DNA of 64,000 nt from Tubiluchus corallicola. Lineage: Eukaryota > Priapulida > Priapulimorpha > Priapulimorphida > Tubiluchidae. Positions 1 through 9,170 of the stretch are shown here, piece after piece (the stretch's first letter is position 1; every line of letters starts with the position of its first letter). Both the position numbers and the translations under genes were made by a program. The notes below the pieces were generated by a model that ran no database searches, had not been told where the DNA came from, and was given only the letters and a program-made list of their open reading frames with translations. Location: the NCBI GenBank assembly GCA_030141605.1, contig JAQGDQ010000226.1:244001-308000 (forward strand), given 5' to 3'.

Positions 1-409
1 ATTGAGATTTATGTTTAAGATGCAGAGTATGATAATTCTTGACAGTATTTTAGTCTTTTATTTACCAGTGCTTATGATTCTTGTGCTGTATGCCCTAATT
101 TGGAGAACTGCAAGAAGACACGTCTTGCAGATACACAGTCAGGGTCTAGAAAGCCAGGCAAACGTGATGCAAATGAAAGCAACAAAAACTTTAGCCATTG
201 TTACCTTTGCTTTTCTGGTATGTTGGGGTCCCTCTTCTCTGTATCAGACAGTTTGTTATATATTGTCTTACGAACTTAAATATGAAATAGTTGAGTTTTT
301 ATATGTATTTGGATTTATCAACAGTGCCATTAATCCAATCGTGTATGCACTGTCTAGCACTGATTTTAGATGGGCTTTCAAAAAAATGTTGCTTTCACGT
401 GAATTGTAA
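1..409 (+). CDS. Class A GPCR, 3' part only (TM5-TM7), cut by window edge
   Basis: The open frame enters from the left edge (codon phase: base 2 is a first codon position) and ends at TAA 407-409. It covers the end of ECL2, TM5 with FYLP and a tyrosine eight residues later, a short third intracellular loop with ARRH, TM6 with CWGP and TM7 with NPIVY, then helix 8. The ECL2/TM5 start (RFMFKMQSMIILD) matches the half-genes at 29087 and 34878, while TM6-TM7 match the full type 1 genes such as 33750, so this copy is itself a mosaic. It ends FSREL-like (LLSREL) without the longer tail seen in 11643 and 27996. Membrane receptor; ligand unknown. Confidence 0.9.
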   Translation, partial: LRFMFKMQSMIILDSILVFYLPVLMILVLYALIWRTARRHVLQIHSQGLESQANVMQMKATKTLAIVTFAFLVCWGPSSLYQTVCYILSYELKYEIVEFLYVFGFINSAINPIVYALSSTDFRWAFKKMLLSREL

Positions 410-837
410 AACTTAATGCGAAAAACTTTCACGTGAATTGCTTTCACTTAATGATAACTGCATTAATAGCATGAAACTGAGAAACCGCGCAGGTGAGCAA
501 GATTCTTCAAATAGAGCACACAATTGACTAAGTTTTTTGAAGCGAACAGCCGAGTAATGTTCCAAAGATGTGCTACAAAATTGAGCAACCCAACCAGCTA
601 GAGAAAATCTGTATAGTTTAAACAATTTGTTGATACATTAAATAAGAGTCTGTTATTGTGTTTAAACTATATATTGTATGCACTGTTGCATTTATCCTTA
701 TTGTATTGATAGTGGAATAATATATTGATATTGAACAGGTTGTTACAATTGGTTTTTTATCGTGTTCAGTGAAATGTTTGCAGTACGTAATGTTTTACCT
801 GTCTATTCTGATCAGACATGAAAAGAAATGAAAGGAC
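410..837 (+). other. 3' flank with fossil of the receptor C-terminal tail
   Basis: After the stop codon the 14-mer TTTCACGTGAATTG is repeated around the new stop. Bases about 460-528 still resemble the tail that is translated in the genes at 11643 and 27996 (SSMKLRNRTSEQ). It is therefore now noncoding 3' flank derived from coding sequence. The same arrangement lies downstream of 3474, 7410, 15764, 20121 and 34649. No other gene is seen here. Confidence 0.7.
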
Positions 838-904
838 GTTTGCACAGGTGTGGTAATATGTATGCATTACAGACACCTAACTGTTGAAGCGCTAAAGTAG
901 TCAC

Positions 905-1366
905 TGTAGCGGATAGCCCTATAGGCTGAAGCCTAAGGCCCGGGATCAAAAGGGGCCCGGCAAAATAAAACGAAAAAAATTTTTTTTGTAAAAAAAATAA
1001 ATTGACAAAAGAGCAAGGGGCTCTTTTTTTTCAAAAGTCAGTCACTATATTTCAAATCGGGTTTACACAAATCAAGTTTACACAATTTAAGTTTACACAA
1101 TTCAAGTTTACACAATTTAAGTTTACACAATTCACGTTTACACAGTTTAAGTTTAAGTTCAAAATTTCAGTTTCCGAATTTTTCTGGGGGCAAAGTCATT
1201 TATAATTTCTGAAAAGTCCATTTTATCACAATCGGTGGGCAAAAACTCACAAAATTAAACAAACTTACAAACGACGAGAGCTCCACAAAAACACGTCAGC
1301 TCAGCAGTGTAGCAACATTTAAAAGGCCGTTCCAAGCTCAAGCCTAAGGCCCATAAAATCATAATC
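905..1366. mobile_element. Insertion inside the 75-bp array, possible hAT-like nonautonomous element
   Basis: The array is broken after AAGTAGTCACTG and resumes at AGTAGTCATTG, so the insert is flanked by the array's own motif, which may mimic a target duplication. The ends read TAGCGG on the left and CCGCTG on the right, a short imperfect inverted pair. AGCCTAAGGCCC occurs near both ends in direct orientation. Inside are a T-rich tract and a 15-bp repeat. No transposase is seen. Classification is weak. Confidence 0.4.
1061..1160. repeat. 15-bp tandem repeat (GTTTACACAATTCAA type), about six units
   Basis: GTTTACACAA followed by five variable bases (ATCAA, TTTAA, TTCAA, TTCAC) repeats every 15 bp within the insertion. 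It produces a repetitive FTQFK open frame that is a by-product of the period. Confidence 0.85.
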
Positions 1367-2425
1367 TGCCGCTGAGTAGTCATTGTACAATAGTTTCACA
1401 GGTGGGATAATATGTACACATTTCACACACCTAACTGTTGAAGTGCTAAAGTAGTCATTGGACAATAGTTTCACAGGTGTGATAATATTCACATTACAGG
1501 CACCTAACTGTTGAAGTGCTAAAGTAGTCATTGGACAATGGTTTCACAGGTGTGGTAATACGTCCACATTTCAGACACCTAAGTGTTGAAGTGCTAAAGT
1601 AGTCATTGGACAATAGCTTCACAGGTGTGGTAATGCGTACACATTTCAGACACCTAACTGTTGAAGCGCTAAAGTAGTCATTGGACAATAGTTTCACAGG
1701 TGTGATAATATTCACATTACAGGCACCTAACTGTTGAAGTGCTAAAGTAGTCATTGGACAATGGTTTCACAGGTGTGGTAATACGTCCACATTTCAGACA
1801 CCTAACTGTTGAAGTGCCATAGTAGTCTTTGAACAATAGTTTCACAGGTGGGGTAATACGTACACATTTCAGGCGCCTAACTGTTGAAGTGCTAAAGTAA
1901 TCATTGGACAAAAGTTTGACAGGTGGGATAATATTCACATTACATGCATTAACTGTGGAAGTGCTGTTTCACATGGCACTTCGTTTTTGTGATTGGACAT
2001 TTGTTTCCTATGTGCTGTAGGAGATGTGTTATGACTCGTGTATTTCACAAATCTCTCAGACTTAAATCTGCAGGCCTATGTGTAATCTTTACCTCTGTAC
2101 ATAATTTTTTAATCCATCTTATAATTGGTTTTAGCCACTAACTCTCATTTATTGTGTCCAACTAACTTTATAGACATTTTCATGCGTGAAATAAAATTGA
2201 AATTTAATTCAAAACTTACGTATTTGTGGTAATGTTTATTGTATGCATCTATGAAGTACATCCAACCAGAAATCACATGTCATACACTTACTGTCTAAGC
2301 TAGAGAAAATTTATTGCCACCGTCTAACAATACACATTGGTCTTGCCTAATAACTGAAATGTTTTCGTGAACCAAAGTAAACCTGCAGAGTAAAGTGCAA
2401 TTGTTCTGCCGGTGTGCTTTGTGTC

Positions 2426-2432
2426 TATAAAA
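2426..2432 (+). promoter_or_regulatory. TATA box of type 1 receptor promoter
   Basis: TATAAAATTCTATG lies 143 bp before the ATG at 2569. The same motif at the same distance (141-143 bp) is present before 19216, 22240 and 27996, in otherwise indel-prone DNA, which supports a core promoter. The broken gene at 14865 has TTTAAAATTC instead. Bases 1966-2425 are the conserved upstream spacer of this cassette type and hold no gene I can recognise. Confidence 0.6.
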
Positions 2433-2568
2433 TTCTATGCCTAGAAACATTATCATTGTGGCTTGTTAATATAAATGACATTATATTGGATTTTTCATGA
2501 CAGGTGTGTTTATCAACGAAATTGCTCTGCTTTTGCAAACCGTTCTGACTTTTTTCTAATGCGATGCT

Positions 2569-3474
2569 ATGAACATGAATACGTCTTCGTTTTTGGTTGA
2601 TTTTGCTACCATGAACACAACTGAAAGTGGGGTTACACTATTAGCAAAGTCTGTGATTTCAATAAAAGTTCTGCTGCTAATACTATCTGGTATTGCTATA
2701 ACAGCTGGCAACTTATTAGTTCTGATTGCAGTTTGTAAGATTCCTCGTTTACAAACTAAAACAAAGGTTCTTGTTGCGTCTCTTGCTGTAACTGATTTAC
2801 TTGTTGGTTTGTCAACACCAGCAGAAGTGACCAGAGTGTTGTATCCTGCTGTGTTGTCAAACCAAGTGTTTATATCGGTGCTGAACATATTTGGACTTGG
2901 AATGATGAATGCAAGTGCATTAAACTTGTGTCTGATAGCAGCTGAAAGATATGTGGCTGTTGTTCATCCATTCAAGTATCACACCATCCTTAGAAAAGAA
3001 ACCATTGTTGCCGCACTTTCCATTACTTGGATTTTTGCTTTAACTGAGGCAGCTATTTATGTTATTTTCAAATACATTTTAAATGCACAAAGTCTATTAA
3101 TCGTTGATGTTACTGTAGCATTTTATTTACCAGTGCTAACGATTCTTGTGCTGTACACCCTAATTTGGAAAACTGCGAGAAGGCATGCCTTACAGATACA
3201 CAGCGAAATTCAAGGAAGCCAGGCAAATGTGATGCTGATGAAAGCAACAAAAACGTTAGCCATTGTTACCTTTGCTTTTCTGGTATGTTGGGGTCCCTGT
3301 TTTCTGTATCAGACAGTTTGTTATATATTGTCCTACGAAGAGAAATTTGAAATAGTTGAGTTTTTATATGTATTTGGATTTATCAACAGTGCCATTAATC
3401 CAATCGTGTATGCACTGTCTAGCACTGATTTTAGACAAGCTTTCAAAAAAATTGTGTTTTCACGTGAATTGTAA
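2569..3474 (+). CDS. Class A GPCR, type 1, intact, 301 aa
   Basis: Single-exon seven-transmembrane receptor. The extracellular N-terminus is short with sequons NTS and NTT. TM1 carries AGN (N48), TM2 LAVTD (D76), TM3 ends ERY (E126-R127-Y128), TM5 has P188 and a tyrosine eight residues later, TM6 CWGP (W241, P243), TM7 NPIVY (N277-Y281). The sodium-pocket set D2.50, S3.39 (S116), N7.45 (N273), S7.46 and N7.49 is complete. There is no cysteine at 3.25 (residue 102) and none in the very short ECL2, as in the melanocortin/cannabinoid/lysophospholipid receptor group. Position 6.30 is not acidic, so no classical ionic lock. Start chosen at MNMNTSS because the same ATG is shared by paralogues and an upstream in-frame stop exists. 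Ligand unknown. Confidence 0.93.
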   Translation: MNMNTSSFLVDFATMNTTESGVTLLAKSVISIKVLLLILSGIAITAGNLLVLIAVCKIPRLQTKTKVLVASLAVTDLLVGLSTPAEVTRVLYPAVLSNQVFISVLNIFGLGMMNASALNLCLIAAERYVAVVHPFKYHTILRKETIVAALSITWIFALTEAAIYVIFKYILNAQSLLIVDVTVAFYLPVLTILVLYTLIWKTARRHALQIHSEIQGSQANVMLMKATKTLAIVTFAFLVCWGPCFLYQTVCYILSYEEKFEIVEFLYVFGFINSAINPIVYALSSTDFRQAFKKIVFSREL

Positions 3475-4495
3475 AACTTAATGCGAAAAACTTTCACGTG
3501 AATTGCTTTCAGTTAATTATAGCTGTGTTAATAGCATGAAACTGAGAAACTGCACAAGTGAGCAAAATTCTTCAAGTAGAGCACACAATTGACCAAGTTT
3601 TTTGAAGCCAACATCCAAGTAATGTTCCAATGATGTGCTACAAAATTGAGCAACATTTTATGTGTAATAGATAATCAGATTAATGAGCTTGATATAATGA
3701 AGCAGCCAAATAGTTTACACACACTTAGCAACATATTTAAGTTGAGCACACAATGTCCAATTATAATAGTCTAAGGTTATAGTGTTGAATGCTTGTTTAC
3801 TAAAACATTATTCCGGCTCAGCATATCAACAGACCTAATCTTCCATGTTGCACAGTAGTTGAGTTACATCGTCCTGCATGTGCACTTAGCATTGATAAAG
3901 AGAAGGTTTGTTATCATAGCTATTATGCTTTTTAATGTATATAACATTATGCTGTATCAATGCTGCATGAGAATGATGATTTTATCGTTTATATATGTTG
4001 TGTTTGTTTCTAGCAACCTTGCAGATGCTACCATGCATAGCCATTTTCAGATTTGCTATAGTTAGCATTGTAGTGACAAGTAACATAAACAGTCGCAGTT
4101 GGTAACTTGTTCTGTTTTTGTAGCAATATAAATTACAACACCATATTTAATAATAGTAAAAACTGACAGATTGATCAATGCATAGCAGATGGAAAAAATT
4201 AAATTTTATCAACTGTGTGGTAATGTCAAAATGCAGATGGTAAATTTCACAATTTGTGTATATAATGGTAATTGTGAGCTTTTGCACAATCTACATTGAA
4301 ATAATAATGGTTTTTGTATCTATACTATATACTGTGTGCACTATTGTATCTGCTCTTGTTGTATAGATAGTGGTATAATATATTGATAGTGAGCATGTTA
4401 TTACAATTTGTTTTTGTATCGTGTTCAATGAAATGTTTGCAGTAGGTAATGTTTTACCTGCCAATTCTGATCAGAAATGAAAAGAAATGAAATTA
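3475..4495 (+). other. Conserved 3' spacer of type 1 cassette
   Basis: Contains the fossil C-terminal tail (about 3524-3592), then sequence shared with 12618-13370, 15765-16400, 20122-21020 and 25650-26055. The stretch near 3840-4080 is the type 2 leader (TTTGTTATCATAGC, CATTTTCAGATTTGC) but no type 2 gene follows it. The small open frame there is not kept in other copies, so I do not call it a gene. Confidence 0.6.
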
Positions 4496-4640
4496 AGTTT
4501 TCACAGGTGTGGTAATACGTCCACGTTTCAGGCACCCAAATGTTGAAGTGCCAAAGTACTCTTTCACGTAGCACTTCATTTTTGCATTGGACAATGTTTC
4601 ACACGTGCGCATAGTATTTATAAGAGGCTGTCCCACTAGT
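4496..4640 (+). repeat. Single remaining unit of the 75-bp repeat plus its right flank
   Basis: One unit (CACAGGTGTGGTAATACG onward) is followed by the same right-hand flank as the large arrays, including TTCACGTAGCACTTCATT and a run ending TTTATAAGAGGCTGT. It is a contracted array in the position where the other spacers have 2-12 units. Confidence 0.8.
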
Positions 4641-6234
4641 TCTGTCTTTGCAGCCATCAAAATTAATGTCATTAAGCACACAATTGAGTGCACATTGTCT
4701 GATTATACAGTAAACCATTATTGGTAACAGTTGTATTTCATCTTTCTTCCAAATGAAATTTAACTGTGTCCGGATCCACCAGTTAGGCGTACACATGCAG
4801 AGTGCTTTGATGTGAGGTATAAAATGCAAGATACATGTGTGTCATAAACACTAGAATACAAATAAAGCCAGTTTAACTATAAAGGCTGCTCTTCCCACAT
4901 ATATGATTAAGATAATTTTGGGGTTGTACAGACTGTACCAAAAAACACGTACAGTTCATTAATTTACAAAAAACAGTCGCACTAATTGAATAGAATGATA
5001 GATTTTTGGCAAATGTTTGGGACGCACGTAGGCGATTTTGACGAGTTTAGCACCTGGGATGAGCAACTGACCTCATTGTTTTACTTGTGATCTGCAACAA
5101 ATTTCACTGGCACCCATCTGCAACTTCACAAAATATTCAGAAAGTGTTCAGACCTGTAGAAGTTTTGATGTTTTGGTAATGAGTGTTATGATGGGTGCAT
5201 TTCGCCTTTTCATTTATCAAGAAAAACCACAAGAAATAAATTACCTGTATTTCTAAAATGTGACTTAATAAATTTATGTTATTTTTCAGTTTTTATGCTG
5301 TTTATGTGTTTATACAAAAGCATTTGCATAGCTCATTTGATTATGTTCCACCTGCTGTTTGTTGATGTGTGTTTATACAGGTGTGGCAATAATATATATA
5401 TATATATATTATATTATATATATTATATTATATATATATTATATCCGCATCATTGAAAACACTCATGACACACACCATAGAAAACAAAGGGAATTATCCT
5501 GGATCAGCACCTTTTAAATGGATCACCATTTTGGGCTCAACAGAGAATCCACACTCCATAGACTGAAATTCAAATACTAATGTATTTTTACCAATTTTGT
5601 CTAAATTATTTTCTGTCTATCACAACTCTATTACTTCATCCCACTACTGTACTATTTAGTCTGTATCCACACAATACAACGGATAATTTGAAGTCTGTGT
5701 CTAGTCATGCATTCACAGGTTCTTACAAATGGGCCTGTCACTTTATTTCCCTCTGTCATCTCTTTTGTTCCGATGAAGATGCCATGTATCGAAAGCTAAA
5801 CATCTAAATTAAATTACTGTGGAAATATAACTGCTGTGTTTGTGTTTTTCTCTAGTGTTTTTGTTACTATATTGTGGACTCTCATCTGGACACTGGGAAA
5901 CTAGGTTGAGCTATATTCTTCTAATAGAGTACACAGTTGACCAAGTTTCATGAAATGAGCATCTAAGTAACGTTCCAAAAGTGTGCTACAAAACTGAGCA
6001 ACATTTTATATGTAGCAGACGACCAGCTTAATAAGCTTGATCTAACGGACGCAGCTGAAAAGTTTACACAAACTTAGCAGCATATTTAAGTCAATATAGG
6101 CAATTATAATGGTCTATGGTTATACTGCTGCATGCATGTGCCCAAAACATTATTACTGTTCAGCTACTGCATATCAATAGAGCTACTTTTGCATGTTACA
6201 CTACAGTTGCATTGCATTGTCCTGCATATGCACT
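4641..6234. other. Spacer with AT microsatellite and an orphan receptor 3' flank
   Basis: No gene is seen. An (AT)n/TATATTA tract lies at about 5394-5446. Bases about 5460-5830 are unique; they end in a stretch with GATGAAGATGCC and CGAAAGCTAAAC that looks like a retroelement 3' region, not proven. At about 5905-6140 the standard downstream sequence of a type 1 receptor (from the end of the fossil tail to AAAACATTATTACTG) appears with no receptor in front of it, so a gene body has been deleted or replaced here. Confidence 0.55.
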
Positions 6235-6534
6235 TAGTGTTTATAGAAAGAAAGCTTGTTATCATAGCTATTGTGGCTTTCAATGTTTATAACATTATGC
6301 TCCATTAATACTGTGTGAGAATGACCATCAAATATTACATGTTGTGTTTGTTACTAGCAGCCTTTTGACATGTATTTCCAGATTTACCATAGCAAGCCTT
6401 TGCCGTCAGAATGTAACATAAACGCTAGTTGAAAAACTAAGTGCTTATTCTAACTCATTCTCGTTGTGAAAAGTGTTTTTTGTAGTGATAAGTTATAGTG
6501 CTAGAAGTTTTGACTTTTATTCTTGACTGTGGTG
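6235..6534 (+). promoter_or_regulatory. Type 2 leader with acceptor-like site
   Basis: Carries the block common to type 2 genes: TTGTTATCATAGCTATTG, then TGAGAATGACCATCAAA, then a pyrimidine-rich run ending TATTTCCAG at about 6381, 154 bp before the ATG. The AG is kept in most copies and may be the 3' splice site of a 5'-UTR intron. Inference only. Confidence 0.45.
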
Positions 6535-7410
6535 ATGAATTCGACTTCATTTTTGGTTGATTTTACTGCATCAAATGGGGCAAAGCACGAAATGGTGATA
6601 ACAGTTCTACTGTTCGCATTGTCATGCATTGCAATAACAGCAGGAAACTTGTTAGTTCTGATTGCAGTTTGTAAGATTCCTCGTTTGCAAACTAAAACAA
6701 ATGTTCTTGTTGCATCTCTTGCTGTAACTGATTTACTTGTTGGTTTATCAATGCCTGCAGAAATTGCTACTGTGCTGTATCCGGTTTTGAGATTAAATCA
6801 AGTTTTTGCACTGGTGCGGTACATTTTTCAATTGGGATTGATGAACTCAAGTGTATATCATCTGTGTCTGATAGCTGCTGAAAGATACGTAGCTGTTGTT
6901 CATCCATTCAAGTATCATAGCATCATGAGAAAAGAAACCATTGTTGCAGCACTTTGTATTTCTTGGATTTTTGCTTTAACTGAAGCAGTTATTTATGTTA
7001 TTTTCAAATACATTTTGAATGCACAAAGTGTATTAATCGTTGATGTTGCTGTAGCATTTTATTTACCAGTGCTAACGATTCTTGTGCTCTACGCCCTAAT
7101 TTGGAGAACTGCAAGAAGGCACGTCTTACAGATACATAGTCAAATTCAAGGAAGCCAGGCAAATGTGATGCAGATGAAAGCAACAAAAACTTTAGCCATT
7201 GTTACCTTTGCTTTTCTGGTATGTTGGGGTCCCTGTTCTCTGTATCAGACAGTTTGTTATATATTGCCTTATAAAGAGAATCATGAAATAAACCAGGTTT
7301 TATATCTATTTGGATTTATCAACAGTGCCATTAATCCAATCGTGTATGCACTGTCTAGCACTGATTTTAGATGGGCTTTCAAAAAAATGTTGCTTTCACG
7401 TGAATTGTAA
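6535..7410 (+). CDS. Class A GPCR, chimeric type 2/type 1, intact, 291 aa
   Basis: ATG 6535 (MNSTSF) is used; the longer open frame would need TTG at 6523. The N-terminus and leader are type 2 and about eight residues shorter than type 1, but from TM4 on the protein matches the type 1 genes at 2569 and 19216 (KYILNAQS, YALSSTDFRWAFKK). It looks like a joined gene with a type 2 5' half. Motifs AGN, LAVTD, ERY, CWGP and NPIVY are all kept. ECL3 differs from its relatives (PYKENHEINQ). TAA at 7408. The fossil tail follows in the 3' flank. Confidence 0.92.
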   Translation: MNSTSFLVDFTASNGAKHEMVITVLLFALSCIAITAGNLLVLIAVCKIPRLQTKTNVLVASLAVTDLLVGLSMPAEIATVLYPVLRLNQVFALVRYIFQLGLMNSSVYHLCLIAAERYVAVVHPFKYHSIMRKETIVAALCISWIFALTEAVIYVIFKYILNAQSVLIVDVAVAFYLPVLTILVLYALIWRTARRHVLQIHSQIQGSQANVMQMKATKTLAIVTFAFLVCWGPCSLYQTVCYILPYKENHEINQVLYLFGFINSAINPIVYALSSTDFRWAFKKMLLSREL

Positions 7411-7636
7411 AACTTAATGGGAAAAACTTTCACGTGAATTGTTTCACTTAATGATAACTGCGTTAGTAGCATGAAACTGAGGCACAGCAAAAGTGAGCAA
7501 AATTCTTCAAATAGAGCACGCAATTGACCAAGTTTTTTGAAGCCAACATCCAAGTAATGTTTCAAAGATGTGCTACAAAATTGAGCAAAATTTTATGTGT
7601 AATAGATCGTCAGATTAATAAGCTTGATATAATGAT

Positions 7637-7969
7637 TCAGAATTTGAAATGTTGAATGCAACTTCTTTTCATCTGTGCCTGATGGCTACTGAAAGATATA
7701 TAGCTGTTGTTCATCTGTTCAAGTATCACACCCTCCTGAGAAAACAAGCCATTGTTGTTGCACTTTGCATTACTTGGACTTTAGCTTTAATTCAGACTGT
7801 TATTAATATTATATTGAGATTTGTGTTTAAGATGCAGAGTATGATAATTCTTGACAATATTTTAGTCTTTTATTTATCAGTGCTTATGATCCTTGTGCCT
7901 AGGAAACAGAATCGACAAATTTTCGAAAGTAATCTTGCATGTTACACGTTTATTGCATTGCATAGTTAA
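7637..7969 (+). pseudogene. GPCR half-gene, TM3-TM5 only
   Basis: Homology starts abruptly in TM3 at CAGAATTTGAAATG, joined to the 3' flank of the preceding gene (AGCTTGATATAATGA). It runs through ERY, TM4 and part of TM5, then stops at about 7899 (CTTGTGC) and continues into the leader of the next cassette (CTAGGAAACAGAATCGAC, also at about 40710). TTGTGC is shared by both parents at the junction, consistent with microhomology joining. The 5' junction is the same as in 29087 and 34878. No TM1-2, TM6 or TM7, so not a functional receptor. Confidence 0.85.
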
Positions 7970-8293
7970 ATTTCTGCTTGTGCACTTAGTGTGCATAAAG
8001 AGACTGTTTGTTATTATAGCTATTGTCTATAATGTATAGAAATGTAATGTAGTGCTTTAATGTATATAACACCATATTGCATGAATGCTGCATGAGAACG
8101 GTCATCAAACATTATGCATTCTCCTTGTTTCTGACGACCTTTTACTGCATGGGCATTTTCAGATTTGCTACAGCTTGCCTTTGAGTTTATAATGTAAACG
8201 CTCCTTGATAAACTGAGTGCTTGGTAACTCATCCTGTTTTTTGTGGTGCCAAGTCATAGCGTTCTACATTCGCTTGAAGTTCTGACTGTGATC
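7970..8293 (+). promoter_or_regulatory. Type 2 leader before 8294
   Basis: Same leader as before 41079 and 43959: TTTGTTATTATAGCTATTG, ACGGTCATCAAACATTATG, GCATTTTCAG ending near 8162 (132 bp before the ATG), and AACTCATCCTG close to the gene. Function as promoter and 5' UTR is inferred from conservation. Confidence 0.4.
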
Positions 8294-9170
8294 ATGAATT
8301 CTACTTCACTTTTAGCTGGTTTTGCTGCAGTAAATGTAATGGAAAACAAGGTCGATTTTTTTACTAAGACTGCAGCAGTAATGGTAGTCCTGCTGTTTGC
8401 ATTGCTATGCATTGCAATAATTGCAGGAAACTTGCTAGTGTTGATTGCAATTTGTAAAAATTCTCGATTGCAGACTAAAACTAATGCCCTTGTAGCATCG
8501 CTTGCAGTAACCGACTTGCTTGTTGGCGTCTCTACTCCTGTAGAAATTACAGTCATCTTGCATCCTGCTGTGAGGTCAGATCGAATATTCTTGCTGGTGT
8601 GCAACATATGTCAGTTAGTAATGATGAATGCAAGCATATTTCACTTGTGTCTGATAGCTGCTGAAAGATATGTGGCTGTTGTTCATCCATTCAAGTATCA
8701 CACCATCGTGAGGAAAGAAGCCATTGTTGCTGCACTTTGCTTTGTTTCGGCATTTGCTTTAATTCTGGCTGTTCCTAGTGTTGTTTTGATAATTGCATTT
8801 AAAATGCAGAAATTTTTAATTCTTGACAGTATTTTAGTGTTTTATCTACCAGTGCTTGTCATTCTTGTGCTGTATGTCCTAATTTGGAGAACTGCAAGAA
8901 GGCATATCATACAGATACACAGTCAAGGTCAGGGAAGCCAGACAAATGTGATGCAGATGAAAGCATCAAAAACCCTTGCCATCGTTACCCTTGCTTTTCT
9001 TTTATGCTGGGGACCCTTAACTTTGTATGGCACTTTATAAAGAGAAATATGAAATATCTAAGGTTTTATTTTCGTTTGGATTTACCAACAGTGCTGTTAA
9101 TCCACTAATATATGCATTTACTAATAGTGAGTTTAAGATGGCTTTCAAGAAGATTTTGCATTTTAATTAA
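8294..9170 (+). pseudogene. Class A GPCR, type 2, broken by a 17-bp deletion in the TM6-TM7 region
   Basis: ATG 8294 (MNSTSLL). Intact through TM6 (CWGP), then at about 9023 a stretch present in the paralogues at 37617 and 41079 is missing: GGCACTTTATAAAG replaces a 31-base sequence, a loss of 17 bp, with CTTT at both edges. The frame stops at 9040, while the former TM7 and C-terminus can be followed in another frame to TAA 9168-9170. TM4 also has a proline (LAVPSVV) not seen in the sister at 41079. Recent pseudogene. Confidence 0.88.

Larger units (their letters stand above)
838..1965 (+). repeat. 75-bp minisatellite array 1, interrupted by an insertion
   Basis: Tandem copies of a 75-bp unit containing CACAGGTGTGGTAATA, then ACACATTTCAGACACCT, then AACTGTTGAAGTGCTAAAG. 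One copy lies at 838-905 and about 7.6 copies at 1391-1965, with foreign sequence between. Each unit carries AGGTGT and, about 20 bases on, its reverse complement ACACCT. Because 75 is a multiple of three, the minus strand reads open through several units; I do not regard that as a gene. Unit variants differ by single substitutions. Confidence 0.9.

Noticed and set aside
1391-1965. CRISPR-like appearance of regularly repeated sequence
   Set aside because: Contiguous 75-bp tandem units with no unique spacers, in eukaryotic DNA.
5765-5810. Possible hammerhead ribozyme (CCGATGA ... CGAAA)
   Set aside because: The invariant CUGAUGA core has a C instead of U and the helices do not fit.
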